The notes under the pieces: model-generated
Database searches by the model: none
What the model was told of the DNA's origin: nothing
Seen by the model: only the letters and a program-made list of their open reading frames with translations
Shown: positions 9,695-18,915 of the stretch, piece by piece
Layout of the letters: every line of letters begins with the position of its first letter
Position numbering within the stretch: the stretch's first letter is position 1
Position numbers and translations under genes: made by a program
Assembly (NCBI RefSeq): GCF_008275125.1
Contig: NZ_CP043473.1
Span: 2,046,001 to 2,110,000, forward strand
Direction: 5' to 3'
DNA: 64,000 nt
From: Chromobacterium paludis
GTDB lineage: Bacteria > Pseudomonadota > Gammaproteobacteria > Burkholderiales > Chromobacteriaceae

Positions 9695-9722
9695 GGCGGA
9701 AGCCCCTGCGGGGCGTTCCGCC
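9691..9722 (+). repeat. Palindromic intergenic repeat, GTAGGGCGGA type
   Basis: An imperfect hairpin: GTAGGGCGGAAGCCCC, a short TGC loop, then GGGGCGTTCCGCC. The GGCGG/CCGCC outer stem and GCCCC/GGGGC inner stem pair. TAG at 9692-9694 is the stop codon of the sigma-54 activator. It may double as a weak terminator since CTTTGA follows. Related copies lie at 9876-9912 and 12851-12886. Confidence 0.75.
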
Positions 9723-9747
9723 TTTGAGCTAGATGGATGCTCCCAAC

Positions 9748-9780
9748 GCGCGGGCAAGGCCTAGGCCTGCCCGCCCTACG
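9748..9780. repeat. Palindromic intergenic repeat, GCGGGCA...TGCCCGCCCTACG type
   Basis: A hairpin built on CGGGCAAGGCC / GGCCTGCCCG followed by the CCCTACG end shared with the other repeats. A close relative with a different loop is at 43052-43082. It sits in the 213-base gap between the activator and the convergent glutathione transferase gene. Confidence 0.7.
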
Positions 9781-9875
9781 CGTGAGCCATTTCCTCCGCA
9801 AACGGGTAACGCATTGGGCCAAACAGAATTGATTCGGATATCGCGCCGAAGATCGAACAGCGAGCGCGGCCGCAC

Positions 9876-9912
9876 GGCGGATCGCCCCGCCAGCGGCGGC
9901 ATCCGCCCTACC
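9876..9912 (-). repeat. Palindromic intergenic repeat, GTAGGGCGGA type
   Basis: Read on the minus strand it begins GTAGGGCGGATGCC and ends GGGGCGATCCGCC, an imperfect palindrome of the same family as 9691-9722. Its TAG (complement of 9908-9910) is the stop codon of the glutathione transferase gene. The gap between this copy and 9780 holds no recognisable gene. Confidence 0.75.
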
Positions 9913-10519
9913 GGAGCTGATGCGCGCGCCAGGCGGCGAACGCGGGGCGCTGCCACTGGCGCTCGACGTAATCGGCCAGACGGGCCGGCAACTCCTCCCG
10001 CGTCAGCCGCTTGAGCAGCAAGGCCAGCTCGGTATCGATCACGCTCCATTCGCCAAACAAATGGCCGCCGTCGGCCGGCACCACCGCCTCCGCCACCGCG
10101 ATCAACTTGTCCGCCGCTTTTCGCGCCGCCTCGCCCAAGGGCTGGGCAGGCTTCATGCCGTACACCACCTCGGTGCTGCGCTCATCGCGCAGCGGCAGCA
10201 GGTCGCTGCGCAGCCAGGCTTGCAGCTGGCGGGCGCGGGCGCGTTGCTGCACATTGCCCGGCAAGACGCGCGCGGTGTCGGGATAGGCTTCTTCCAGATA
10301 TTCGATGATGGCCGACGACTCGCTCAAATGAAAATCGCCGTCCACCAGCATGGGCACGCGGGACGTCAGCGATTGCGCGCGGTAGGCCGGTTCAAACTGT
10401 TCGCCGCCGGCCAGATCGCGGGTGAGCGCCTCGAAAGGCAGGCCTTTCTCGGTCAGCGCGACAAAAACGGCCATCGCGTAGGGGCTGATGAAATCCTGAT
10501 CGACATAAAGCTGCAGCAT
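9908..10519 (-). CDS. yfcF: Glutathione S-transferase, YfcF-like
   Basis: A 203-aa GST. The N-terminal thioredoxin-fold half has SRVPMLVDGDFHLSESSAI, the cis-Pro and Glu-Ser glutathione-binding region, and the C-terminal helical half has QAWLRSDLLPLRDER, both closely resembling E. coli YfcF. The start at 10519 is preferred because it aligns with YfcF and has AGGA upstream; an in-frame ATG at 10549 lacks a ribosome-binding site. The gene is monocistronic, converging on the hyf regulator. YfcF-type enzymes conjugate or reduce organic peroxides; the substrate here is unknown. Confidence 0.88.
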   Translation of the reverse strand: MLQLYVDQDFISPYAMAVFVALTEKGLPFEALTRDLAGGEQFEPAYRAQSLTSRVPMLVDGDFHLSESSAIIEYLEEAYPDTARVLPGNVQQRARARQLQAWLRSDLLPLRDERSTEVVYGMKPAQPLGEAARKAADKLIAVAEAVVPADGGHLFGEWSVIDTELALLLKRLTREELPARLADYVERQWQRPAFAAWRAHQLR

Positions 10520-10598
10520 GGCGATGTAATCCTGAATGGAAAATGCCATGCTAGGGACAATATGCCGTCCGGGCAAGCGCGCCGCGGCGAACGGTGCG

Positions 10599-11270
10599 TC
10601 AAGAAATACGCAACGATGCCCTCACCGCGGCGGCATCGGAAAAGTCCGCGTGGCAATGCGCCGCGCCCGCTTCCCGCAGCGCCGCGATGCGGTCGCCTAT
10701 GCCGACAAAGTCGAAGCCCAACTCGCAAGACGCCCGCCAGTCCCACAAGCCGTCGCCCAGGTAGACCACCCGCTCGAAACGATCCCGCCCGGTCGCCGCC
10801 AGCGCTTGCGAACAGGCATGGCGCATGATGTCGGTGCGCTGTTCGCCATCCTCGCTGCAGCTCATGACGATGGCGGACGCGTCGATGTCGCTGGCCTCCA
10901 ATTTGAACATCGCCTCTTCGCGCCAGCAGCCGGTGGCGATGGCCACGGCGATATCGCGCTGCCCCATCAAGCCGCGCAAGAAAGCCCTTGCGCCGGGAAT
11001 GGCGGCAAAATCGTCAGGCTGGGTCCGCCGCCGCTCATGCAAGCGCCGCATCATGGCTTGCTTCACCATGCCTGAGCGCGAAGCCTCCACTCCCATGCGG
11101 CGCAGGACTTCCTCGGTCACCCCATCCGAGGTGATGCGGGCATAGTGATGCCAGTCGGTATCATGGAATGGCGCGCCGGCCACTTCGGACACCGCCTCGG
11201 CGAAAACCTGTTGATCGTATTGATAGGAGCTTGTCAGCGTGCCGTCGATGTCGAACATCAGCAAAACCAT
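10599..11270 (-). CDS. HAD-superfamily hydrolase (phosphatase)
   Basis: A 223-aa haloacid dehalogenase-like protein. Motif I is MFDIDGTLTSSY (nucleophile Asp and acid/base Asp DxD), motif II is near IAIATGCW, and motif IV is GDGLWDWRAS with the metal-binding Asp. A helical cap of phosphoglycolate-phosphatase type lies between motifs I and II. The ATG at 11270 with an upstream GGGACAG is used; the longer frame lacks a better start. The substrate is not predictable. It lies 79 bases upstream of yfcF on the same strand, so co-transcription is possible. Confidence 0.85.
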   Translation of the reverse strand: MVLLMFDIDGTLTSSYQYDQQVFAEAVSEVAGAPFHDTDWHHYARITSDGVTEEVLRRMGVEASRSGMVKQAMMRRLHERRRTQPDDFAAIPGARAFLRGLMGQRDIAVAIATGCWREEAMFKLEASDIDASAIVMSCSEDGEQRTDIMRHACSQALAATGRDRFERVVYLGDGLWDWRASCELGFDFVGIGDRIAALREAGAAHCHADFSDAAAVRASLRIS

Positions 11271-11406
11271 GGTCTGTCCCTGCCTGGCGAAAGGCAGGAA
11301 AGTAGCAGGCCAGGCAAAAAATGACAAATGGAAATCAAGAATGGTGCGAACGGTGGCTGGGCCAACGTTAAGTCCTGCCCCACCAGTCCAATGCGGCGAA
11401 CGGGAA

Positions 11407-11676
11407 TCAACGCCCCTGTTCGGAGCGAACATCCAGCTCCAGCAATAGCCGCGTCCGCTCCTCGCGCGCCACCGCTCGCCAGTCGCGGCCGGTCAGCGCG
11501 CCCTCCAGCGCCCATAGCAGATTGAGGCTGGCGCCGGGCCAGGCGGCGCGAACGCGCAAATAGGCGCCCACCGCGCCCAGCTCTTGCAACTGCGCCAGGG
11601 AGGCGATGCCCGCGGCGGCAAGCATGCGGGAGGATTGAGGCCCCAAACCGCGCAAGGAGGCGATGGGGCCGCTCAT
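11407..11676 (-). CDS. TfoX C-terminal domain protein
   Basis: An 89-aa protein matching the stand-alone TfoX/Sxy C-terminal domain: LRGLGPQSSRMLAAAGI is a helix-hairpin-helix-like start, followed by SLAQLQELGAVGAYLRVR and an L-x-x-L-W-A-L-E-G-A-L-T-G-R-D-W motif. TfoX in gammaproteobacteria promotes competence gene expression, but lone C-domains are widespread and uncharacterised. The start 2 bases after the cysM stop shows they form one transcript. No N-terminal TfoX domain is present. Confidence 0.82.
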   Translation of the reverse strand: MSGPIASLRGLGPQSSRMLAAAGIASLAQLQELGAVGAYLRVRAAWPGASLNLLWALEGALTGRDWRAVAREERTRLLLELDVRSEQGR

Positions 11677-11678
11677 GC

Positions 11679-12563
11679 TCAGCCGAACAAGCCGGTGGAC
11701 AGGTAGCGGTCGCCGCGGTCGCACACTACGGACACGATGACCGCGTCCTTCAACTGCGCGTCCAACCGCAGCGCCACCGCCAGCGCGCCGCCGGACGACG
11801 GCCCGGCCAGGATGCCCTCGCGCCGCGCCAGCAGCCGGGCGGTGTCTTCCGCCTCTTGCTGGCCCACGGTCTGGATTTCATCTATGCGGTCGAAATCGCA
11901 GATCTTGGGCACGTACGGGTCTTCCCATTTGCGGATGCCGGCGATCTGGCTGCCCGGCTCCGGATGGACGCCGACGATGCGGATGGCCGGGTTCTTTTCC
12001 TTCAGGAAACGGCTGGTGCCCATGATGGTGCCGGTGGTGCCCATGCTGGACACGAAATGGCTGATCTTGCCGCCGGTCTGCTCCCAGATTTCCGGGCCGG
12101 TGGTTTCGTAATGCGCCAGCGGATTGTCCGGGTTGGAGAACTGGTCCAGGATGCGGCCCTCTCCGGCCGCCTCCATGCTGCGCGCCAGGTCGATGGCGGC
12201 CGGCATCGAGCCCGCCGCCGGCGTCAGGATCACCTCCGCGCCATAGGCGCGCATGGCCTGCACCCGCTCGGCGCTGGAGTTTTCCGGCATGATCAGCACC
12301 ATGCGGTAGCCCATCATCGCCGCCGCCATCGCCAGCGCGATGCCGGTATTGCCGCTGGTGGGTTCGATCAGCGTGTCGCCCGGTTTGATGTCGCCGCGCC
12401 GCTCCGCGCGCCGGATCATCGACAGCGCCGGCCGGTCTTTCACCGAGCCGGCCGGATTATTGCCCTCCAGCTTCAGCAACACCACATTGCCATTGTCCGA
12501 AGGCAGGCGCTTCAGACGGACCAGCGGCGTGCCGCCGACGAAATCTTCCAGATGTTTGTACAC
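11679..12563 (-). CDS. cysM: Cysteine synthase B (O-acetylserine sulfhydrylase B)
   Basis: A 294-aa PLP enzyme making cysteine from O-acetylserine and sulfide or thiosulfate. The PLP lysine motif NNPAGSVKDRP is near residues 35-45 (CysM/CysK type), the asparagine loop PTSGNTGIALA follows, and GTTGTIMGTSR binds the PLP phosphate. A C-terminal SSGGA completes the site. Translation starts at a GTG at 12563 with GGGAGA upstream; an ATG further upstream lies in unrelated sequence. CysM is favoured over CysK by length and by SSMGTTGTIMG. It is followed by the TfoX-C gene. Confidence 0.93.
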   Translation of the reverse strand: MYKHLEDFVGGTPLVRLKRLPSDNGNVVLLKLEGNNPAGSVKDRPALSMIRRAERRGDIKPGDTLIEPTSGNTGIALAMAAAMMGYRMVLIMPENSSAERVQAMRAYGAEVILTPAAGSMPAAIDLARSMEAAGEGRILDQFSNPDNPLAHYETTGPEIWEQTGGKISHFVSSMGTTGTIMGTSRFLKEKNPAIRIVGVHPEPGSQIAGIRKWEDPYVPKICDFDRIDEIQTVGQQEAEDTARLLARREGILAGPSSGGALAVALRLDAQLKDAVIVSVVCDRGDRYLSTGLFG

Positions 12564-12881
12564 GGTGTGTCTCCCAGAACAGGCCCCATTATATCGTTTG
12601 GCTATCAGCGAAGACGAAATGCTTATTTCTAATCTAATAACCGGCGGTAAGGGCATGCGGCGATTCGTCGAAACGCGTTTTGGCGTCCCCCCTCTCCCGC
12701 CACGCAAGGGAAGAGGGAGGACAGGCCGGGTGGGCTGTGGCCTGAAACCCAGCTCGCAGCGCAGACTCGCTGAAAGCCTCTCTCCCCTCGCGGGAGAGGG
12801 GTTGGGGAGAGGGGGACGCCATGCCCGCGACTCATGCCCCAGCGCCTACCGGCGGATCGCCCCGTCAGCGGGGCATCCACC
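12564..12881. other. Intergenic region between cysM and lldP
   Basis: About 320 bases with no convincing gene. It carries the cysM promoter region next to 12563 (TATCGTTTGG and an AT-rich patch at 12575-12640), an inverted-repeat-bounded element at 12681-12821 and a palindromic repeat that starts at 12851. Confidence 0.7.
12681..12821. repeat. 141-bp intergenic element bounded by inverted repeats
   Basis: The left end TGGCGTCCCCCCTCTCCC (12681-12698) and the complement of 12805-12821 are identical except for one C. Internally each end can also fold on itself, as CCCTCTCCC / GGGAAGAGGG and CCTCTCCCC / GGGAGAGGGG. There is no open frame. CTCTCCC-rich elements recur in many proteobacterial genomes, so this may be a non-autonomous mobile or structural repeat. 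Confidence 0.6.
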
Positions 12882-12886
12882 CTACC
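12851..12886 (-). repeat. Palindromic intergenic repeat, GTAGGGTGGA type
   Basis: On the minus strand it reads GTAGGGTGGATGCCCC, CGCTGA loop, GGGGCGATCCGCC: the same plan as the two repeats near 9.7-9.9 kb. The TAG at the complement of 12882-12884 is the stop codon of lldP. It could act as the 3' hairpin of the lactate operon. Confidence 0.75.
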
Positions 12887-14516
12887 CCATCTGCGCCATC
12901 AGCCAGGTCAGGCAGCCGACGAAGCTGCAGAAGATCAGGCTGTGCTTCAGGGTGAAACGGAACAGGTCCGCCTCCTTGCCGATCAAGCCCACCGCCGCGC
13001 AAGCGACGGCGATGGATTGCGGCGAGATCATCTTGCCGGTGACGCCGCCAGTGGTATTGGCCGCCACCAGCAGCACGTCCGACACGCCCAGCTGGTGCGC
13101 GGTGGCGGCCTGCAAGGCGGAGAACAAGGCGTTGGACGAAGTGTCGGAGCCGGTCAGGAACACGCCCAGCCAGCCCAGGAAGGGCGAGAAGAACGGGAAG
13201 GCCTGGCCGGTGTTTGCCAGACACAGCGCCAGGGTGCTGGACATGCCGGAATAATTGGCGACGAAGGCGAAGGCCAACACCATGCCGATGGACAGGATGG
13301 GCCGGCGCAGCTCCATCAAGGTCTCGGCGAAGGCGCGCGCGCCGTCCGCCGGGCGGAACTTCAGCAAGACCATGGATAGCAGCGCGGACAGGAAGATGGC
13401 GCTGCCGACGGCGGACACGAAATCCAGCTTGTACAAGGCCTCGTAAGGCGCGTCATGGGACACGATGGGCGCGGTTTTGACCACCAATTTGTCCAGCCCT
13501 GGCACATGCAGCTTCCAGATCCAGCCCTCCAGCGCGCCGCCCTTGGCGAACAGCGCCTTGAACGGCTTGACGCTCCACACCGTCACCAGGGCGGTCAGGA
13601 TCAGAAACGGGCTCCAGGCGCGGGCGATCTGCCCGACGCTGAAACCGCTGGCCAGGCGCGCGGACGGCGCGCGGCGGCCCTTGAAGGTGAAGATTTCAGC
13701 CGGCTGCCATACCTTCAGGAACAACGTCAGGCAGACCAGGCTGACCAGCGCCGAGGTGATGTCCGGCAGTTCCGGCCCGATGTAGTTGGACGTGAAAAAC
13801 TGGGTGACGGCGAACGACACCCCGGCCACCAGGATGGCCGGCCAGGTCTGGCGCACGCCCTTGAGGCCGTCCATCATCATGACCAGCCAGAACGGCACGA
13901 TCACCGACAGGATGGGCAGTTGGTGGCCGGCCTTGGCGCCGATCAGGAACGGATCCAGCCCGGTGACCTGCCCGGCGACGATGATCGGTATCCCCATCGC
14001 GCCGAAAGCCACCGGCGCGGTGTTGGCGATCAGGCATAGCCCGGCCGCGTACAGCGGATTGAAGCCCAGCCCCACCAGCAGCGCGGCGGTGATGGCCACC
14101 GGCGCGCCGAAGCCGGCCGCGCCCTCCAGGAAGGCACCGAAGGAAAAGCCCACCAGCAGCATCTGCAGCCGCTGGTCCTCGGTCACGGACAATACCGAAG
14201 CGCGGATGATGTCGAACTGCCCGGTCTTGACCGTGATCTTGTACAGGAACACCGCGGCGATGATGATCCAGGCGATGGGCCACAAGCCGTAGCCGAAGCC
14301 GAAAGCCGCCGCCGCCAGCGCCATCTTGGCCGGCATGCCGTAAAACAATATGGCCACCGCCAGCGCGATCAGCACGGTCAGCGTGCCGGCGATATGGCCC
14401 TTCAGCCGCAACACCGCCAGCGCGACGAAGAAAAAGGCGATGGGCAACGCGGCCATCAAGGCCGACAGCGCGAGGCCGCCGGAGGGGAAATACTGCTGGG
14501 TCCAGATGTCTTGCAT
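12882..14516 (-). CDS. lldP: L-lactate permease
   Basis: A 544-aa LctP/LldP-family symporter importing L- and D-lactate (and glycolate) with protons. It is strongly hydrophobic with about 12-14 spans. [19 protein letters not shown] and the C-terminal [10 protein letters not shown] are family hallmarks, and the length agrees with the E. coli protein. It is the last gene of the lactate operon, 125 bases after the D-lactate dehydrogenase, and its stop lies in a palindromic repeat. The gap may allow a separate promoter, but none was recognised. Confidence 0.94.
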   Translation of the reverse strand: MQDIWTQQYFPSGGLALSALMAALPIAFFFVALAVLRLKGHIAGTLTVLIALAVAILFYGMPAKMALAAAAFGFGYGLWPIAWIIIAAVFLYKITVKTGQFDIIRASVLSVTEDQRLQMLLVGFSFGAFLEGAAGFGAPVAITAALLVGLGFNPLYAAGLCLIANTAPVAFGAMGIPIIVAGQVTGLDPFLIGAKAGHQLPILSVIVPFWLVMMMDGLKGVRQTWPAILVAGVSFAVTQFFTSNYIGPELPDITSALVSLVCLTLFLKVWQPAEIFTFKGRRAPSARLASGFSVGQIARAWSPFLILTALVTVWSVKPFKALFAKGGALEGWIWKLHVPGLDKLVVKTAPIVSHDAPYEALYKLDFVSAVGSAIFLSALLSMVLLKFRPADGARAFAETLMELRRPILSIGMVLAFAFVANYSGMSSTLALCLANTGQAFPFFSPFLGWLGVFLTGSDTSSNALFSALQAATAHQLGVSDVLLVAANTTGGVTGKMISPQSIAVACAAVGLIGKEADLFRFTLKHSLIFCSFVGCLTWLMAQMG

Positions 14517-14641
14517 GTTCAGCTTCTCCTCATTCTGGTTTCGCCGGCGCAGCCGCTCCCCTGCCGGTCAACGGAATCGTTGCGGCATGGCGGGGCTGGC
14601 GGGCGTTTCTTAGGTTGACTTCAGCGTTGAAAAGGCGGCCT

Positions 14642-17461
14642 TCATGACGGGCCGTTGATGGGGGTGGTGCAAAAATCCAGCAGCGCTTCGATGCTGGCGT
14701 AGGGAATCCCGCCATGCTCGGTCAGGCCGATCTGGCAGGTGCGGCTCATCGACACGCCGTGGCGGCAGGCATCCGGCAAGGCCGGCTTCAATCTCCTCAG
14801 GCTGTGGGCGTTCAGTTCCGGCACAGTGAAGCCCTTGTCGCCGGCGAAGCCGCAGCAGGCGATGTCCGGCACCGTCAGTTGCTCGCAGCAGCTGGCCGCC
14901 AGCTGCTTCAGGCTGGCCGCCGCGCCCATGGCGGTGGCGCTGCAGGGGATGTGCAGCGCCAGCTGCGGAAGCTTTTGCGCGATGGAGAGCCTGGGCAAGA
15001 CCTTCTGCGCCAGGAAGCTGGCGGCGTCGAACAGTTGCAGCCGCGCGTCCAGCAGCCCCTCGGCCTGCGCCTGCTTGACCCGCACCGCGCACGGGCTGTT
15101 GTCGAGATACACCGGGTGGCGGCCATCGCCGCTCGCTTGCAGCAAGGCTTGATTCAGCGATGCCTGGCTGCCGGCCAGGGCATCCGCCGCATTAGCGGAG
15201 GCGAAAGGCTGGCCGCAGCACAAGCCGTCATGGCCGGGCGGATAGACAGGAGCGAAGCCGGCGCGGCGCAACAGCCTGACGGTATGAGCGGCGACAGACT
15301 CCCCGCCCTCGCCCTCGGCCAGCGTTCGGTTGACGCAGCTGACGAACAGCACCACTGGCTCGCCCTCCCCGCCCGTCTCGCGCAGCGGCGCGGCAGCGCG
15401 CGGCAAACTAGCCGGAACCAAGGGGATGACCTTGCGCTCGCCCGGCTGGCGGCGCGTCAATGCGTTCAAGCGCTGCGTTCCCGCCAGATGCGCCAGCTTC
15501 AAACCGGTCCTCGCCGCCGCCGTCATCCAGTCCATATGCCGCGCGGCGAAGCCGGCCAAGGCGGGACGTTGGCTTGGGCCTTGCAACTTCTTCATCAGCA
15601 GGCCGGTATTGATGCCCACCGGGCAGCGTGTGGCGCACATGCCGGTGGCGGCGCAGGTGGCTATGGCGCGGTAGCGGTAGCCGGCCTTCAGCGCCGCCAG
15701 TTCCATCGCCCCCTCGCCGTCGCGCTCCAGCTGGCGGATGCGCCGCCAGGCGACGATGCGCTGGCGCGGACTCAGCGTCAGGCCGTGCGAGGGACAGGCC
15801 GGCTCGCAGAAGCCGCACTCGGTGCAGCGGTCCACCAAATCATCCGCCGCCGGCATGGGCTTCAGGTTTTCCAGATGCAGCCTGTCGTTGTCGGTGATGA
15901 TCACGCCGGGATTGAGCAGGCCGTCCGGGTCGAACAAGGCCTTGATGCGGCGCATGATATGCCAGGCGGCGTCGCCCCACTCCTGGCGCACAAAGGGCGC
16001 CACATTGCGGCCGGTGCCGTGCTCGGCCTTCAGCGAGCCGTCGTACTCGCCGGCCACCAGATCGCTGACGTCTTGCATGAAAGCGTCGTAGCGCGCCACC
16101 TCGGCCGGGCTTTCGAAGCCGGGCGCGAACACGAAGTGCAGATTGCCGTCCAGCGCATGGCCGAACAGCAGCGCCTCGTGGTAACCATGCTTGTCGAACA
16201 ACGCGCTCAGCCTGGCCACGCCGTCCGCCAGTTGCGGAACCGGAAACGCCACGTCCTCTATCACCACCGTGGTCCCCGTCGGCCGCGCCGCCCCCACCGC
16301 CGGGAACAGGCCCTTGCGCAAGGCCCAGTAGGTTTCGCACTCGCGCGCGTCGCGGCTGAAGCCGCTGGAGACTTTGGGCTTGAAACCAGCCAGCAGCGCA
16401 TCGATCTGGGCCGAGCATGCGTCCAGCCTGGCCTCGCTTTCCGCCCGCAGTTCGATCAGCAAACAGGCGCTGTCCGGCCCCACCGGCCGATGCAGGAAAT
16501 CCGGCAGTCCCGGCTTGCCCTGCACCGCGCGCAGGCTGCGGCTGTCTATCAGCTCCACCGCCGACACGCCGCCGGCATCTCGCGCCGCGCTCAGCGCCGA
16601 TACCGCGTGGCAACAGGACGCCAGATCGTCGAACCACACCAGCGCCGAGGCCTTGTGCGGATGCTCGATCACGGTATGGAAGGTAATCTCGGAAATGAAG
16701 CCCAGCGTGCCTTCGGAGCCGATCATCAAATGGCTGAGCATTTCCAGCGGATCGGCGAAATCCAGCAAGGCGTTGATGCCGTAGCCGGTGGTGTTCTTCA
16801 GCCGGTATTTGCGGCGCACCCGCGCCGCCAGCTGCGGATCACCGGCCAGCTCGCGCGACAGCTGGGCCAGGCCATCGAGCATATCCGCATGAGATACGCG
16901 AAACGCCGCCACGCTGGCCGCGTCGGCGGTATCCAGCGCGGCGCCATCCAACAGCAACACCCGCAGCGAATGCAGGGTGTGGTAGCTGTTGTCGCGGGTG
17001 CCGCAGCACATGCCGCTGGAGTTGTTGGCGGCGATGCCGCCTATCTTGGCGGTGTTGATCGACGCAGGATCGGGGCCGATCTTGCGGCCTAACGGCGCCA
17101 GCATCGCGTTGGCGTGCGAGCCTATCATGCCGGGCTTGAGACGGATGCGCTCGCCGCCGTCCAGCACTTCGCCCTGGTTGAAGCCGTCGCCCAGCAGAAT
17201 CAACACCGAATCGCTGACCGCCTGGCCGGACAGGCTGGTGCCGGCGGCACGGAAGGTGACGGCGACGCGGTGCAATCTCGCCAGCCGCAGCAGCTCGGCC
17301 ACTTCGGCCTCGGTTTCCACCTTGGCGACGATCTGCGGCCGCAGGCGGTAAAAGCTGGCGTCGGTGCCGTAGGCCAGGGTGGACAATGGGTCCGTGTAGA
17401 TGCGCTTGTCCGGCATGACGCGGCGCAGGTCTTGCAGAAACGCTTGGTGGGCCGGACTCAT
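14642..17461 (-). CDS. FAD-binding and Fe-S-binding oxidoreductase, probable quinone-linked D-lactate dehydrogenase (Dld-II type)
   Basis: A 939-aa fusion. The N-terminal half is a PCMH-type FAD domain (VTFRAAGTSLSGQAVSD) plus a FAD-oxidase C-domain; the C-terminal half has two ferredoxin-like motifs (CTECGFCEPACP and CAATGMCATRCP) and a CCG domain with CCGQPFAS and CCGFAGDKG. This is the architecture of Dld-II/YdiJ proteins. The start at 17461 overlaps the lutB stop as ATGA. Its place among lutABC and lldP supports D-lactate as substrate; glycolate or 2-hydroxyglutarate remain possible. It is probably membrane-peripheral, passing electrons to quinone. Confidence 0.9.
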   Translation of the reverse strand: MSPAHQAFLQDLRRVMPDKRIYTDPLSTLAYGTDASFYRLRPQIVAKVETEAEVAELLRLARLHRVAVTFRAAGTSLSGQAVSDSVLILLGDGFNQGEVLDGGERIRLKPGMIGSHANAMLAPLGRKIGPDPASINTAKIGGIAANNSSGMCCGTRDNSYHTLHSLRVLLLDGAALDTADAASVAAFRVSHADMLDGLAQLSRELAGDPQLAARVRRKYRLKNTTGYGINALLDFADPLEMLSHLMIGSEGTLGFISEITFHTVIEHPHKASALVWFDDLASCCHAVSALSAARDAGGVSAVELIDSRSLRAVQGKPGLPDFLHRPVGPDSACLLIELRAESEARLDACSAQIDALLAGFKPKVSSGFSRDARECETYWALRKGLFPAVGAARPTGTTVVIEDVAFPVPQLADGVARLSALFDKHGYHEALLFGHALDGNLHFVFAPGFESPAEVARYDAFMQDVSDLVAGEYDGSLKAEHGTGRNVAPFVRQEWGDAAWHIMRRIKALFDPDGLLNPGVIITDNDRLHLENLKPMPAADDLVDRCTECGFCEPACPSHGLTLSPRQRIVAWRRIRQLERDGEGAMELAALKAGYRYRAIATCAATGMCATRCPVGINTGLLMKKLQGPSQRPALAGFAARHMDWMTAAARTGLKLAHLAGTQRLNALTRRQPGERKVIPLVPASLPRAAAPLRETGGEGEPVVLFVSCVNRTLAEGEGGESVAAHTVRLLRRAGFAPVYPPGHDGLCCGQPFASANAADALAGSQASLNQALLQASGDGRHPVYLDNSPCAVRVKQAQAEGLLDARLQLFDAASFLAQKVLPRLSIAQKLPQLALHIPCSATAMGAAASLKQLAASCCEQLTVPDIACCGFAGDKGFTVPELNAHSLRRLKPALPDACRHGVSMSRTCQIGLTEHGGIPYASIEALLDFCTTPINGPS

Positions 17462-18915
17462 GCGGACCTCCCCTTGTTCGCTTCGCGTTCGCGGACCAGC
17501 TCGTGCAGCGTCTTGGCCGCCGGCGTCAGCGGCAGGTGGTTCTGCGTCCAACCGAGCTGATTCTTGGGCGTGTGCTGGCGAAGGCGCGTGGCCGCCCAGC
17601 CGAATAGCCGGTATAGATTGGGTGAGGCATGAACCAGCCGCCAGCCCTTCCAGGCCAGGCGCTCCGCGCCGCCGGCCGCCGCGCCCTGACCGCGCAGCGG
17701 GTGCGCCACGCGTTCATCGGCCGGCCGCTGGCTTTCCTCGCGCAGCCGCATCAGCATCTCCGGGATCGGAATCCGCACCGGACATACCTCGCCGCAAGCG
17801 CCGCACAGGCTGGACGCGGTCGGCAGGTCGCGGGTGTTTTCCAGCCCCATCAGATGCGGCGAGATGATTTCGCCTATCGGTCCCGGATACGTCGTGCCGT
17901 AAGCGTGGCCGCCGATGCGGGTGTAGACCGGACAATGGTTCATGCAGGCGCCGCAGCGTATGCATTGCAATGTCTTGCGCAGCTGCTCGTCGGCGTAGGC
18001 CTGGCTGCGGCCGTTGTCCAGCAGCACCAGATGCACTTCGCGCGGGCCATCCTTCTCGCCTGCACGGCGTGGACCGCTGATCATATTGAAGTAGGTGGTG
18101 ATGGGCTGGCCGATGGCGGAGCGGGTCAGCAGGCTGTACAGCGGCGCCACATCCTCCAGCTTTTCCACCACCTTTTCGATGCCGGTGATGGCGATGTGAA
18201 CGTCCGGCACCGTGGTGCACATGCGGCCGTTGCCTTCGTTTTCCACCAGGCACAAGGTGCCGGTTTCGGCCACTGCGAAGTTGACGCCGGACAGGCCGAC
18301 ATCGGCATCCAGAAACTTGCGGCGCAGCACGCGGCGGCCGATCTGGATCAACGCGTCCACGTCCTCGGTGTAGGGCGTGTCCGGCAGCTGCTCGTGGAAC
18401 AGCTGGGCGATATCCTGCTTGGTCTTGTGGATGGCCGGCATGATGATGTGGGTGGGTTTCTCGCCCGCCAGCTGGACGATGTACTCGCCCATATCGCTCT
18501 CAACCGCCTCCACGCCCTGATCGGCCAGGTAATGGTTGAGCTCGATCTCCTCGCTGACCATGGACTTGCCTTTGACCATCCGCTTGCCCTGCCGGGCGGC
18601 GACAATGCCGTGGATGATGCGGTTGGCCTCCTCCGCCGTTTCCGCCCAATGCACTTTCACGCCGTTTGCCGTGAGCTTGTCTTCCAGCTGTTCCAGCAGC
18701 TCCGGCAGCCGGGACAAACAGCGCTGGCGTATGCCCTCGCCCAGCGTGCGCAGCGCGGACAGCTCCGCCTCGTCCGGAAATGCCGCCAGCCGCTTGGCCA
18801 TCAGGAAGTCCATCGATCCGCGCAGGCTTTGCCGCAGCTTGTCGTCACTCAGCGCCAGCCGCGCGTTGTCCTTGAAGGCGCGCGACGGGTAGACGGTGAT
18901 CTTCTGCTCATTCAT
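17458..18915 (-). CDS. lutB: L-lactate oxidation iron-sulphur protein LutB/LldF
   Basis: A 485-aa subunit of the LutABC (LldEFG) L-lactate dehydrogenase. An N-terminal LUD domain (GKSMVSEEIELNHYL; AETGTLCLVENEGNGR) precedes a ferredoxin-like region with CIRCGACMNHCP near residue 316 and CGACGEVCP near 365. Starts and stops on both sides are ATGA overlaps with lutC and the D-lactate dehydrogenase, so stoichiometric translation is expected. It oxidises L-lactate to pyruvate together with LutA and LutC. Confidence 0.94.
   Translation of the reverse strand: MNEQKITVYPSRAFKDNARLALSDDKLRQSLRGSMDFLMAKRLAAFPDEAELSALRTLGEGIRQRCLSRLPELLEQLEDKLTANGVKVHWAETAEEANRIIHGIVAARQGKRMVKGKSMVSEEIELNHYLADQGVEAVESDMGEYIVQLAGEKPTHIIMPAIHKTKQDIAQLFHEQLPDTPYTEDVDALIQIGRRVLRRKFLDADVGLSGVNFAVAETGTLCLVENEGNGRMCTTVPDVHIAITGIEKVVEKLEDVAPLYSLLTRSAIGQPITTYFNMISGPRRAGEKDGPREVHLVLLDNGRSQAYADEQLRKTLQCIRCGACMNHCPVYTRIGGHAYGTTYPGPIGEIISPHLMGLENTRDLPTASSLCGACGEVCPVRIPIPEMLMRLREESQRPADERVAHPLRGQGAAAGGAERLAWKGWRLVHASPNLYRLFGWAATRLRQHTPKNQLGWTQNHLPLTPAAKTLHELVREREANKGRSA

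Noticed and set aside
12340..13254. A 304-aa plus-strand frame across cysM, the gap and lldP
   Set aside because: It covers an intergenic repeat and the antisense of two solid genes.
14714..17092. A 792-aa open frame antisense to the D-lactate dehydrogenase gene
   Set aside because: Composition (Gln/Arg/Ala rich, no motifs) is that of a shadow frame in GC-rich DNA; the opposite strand has an unmistakable Dld-type protein.
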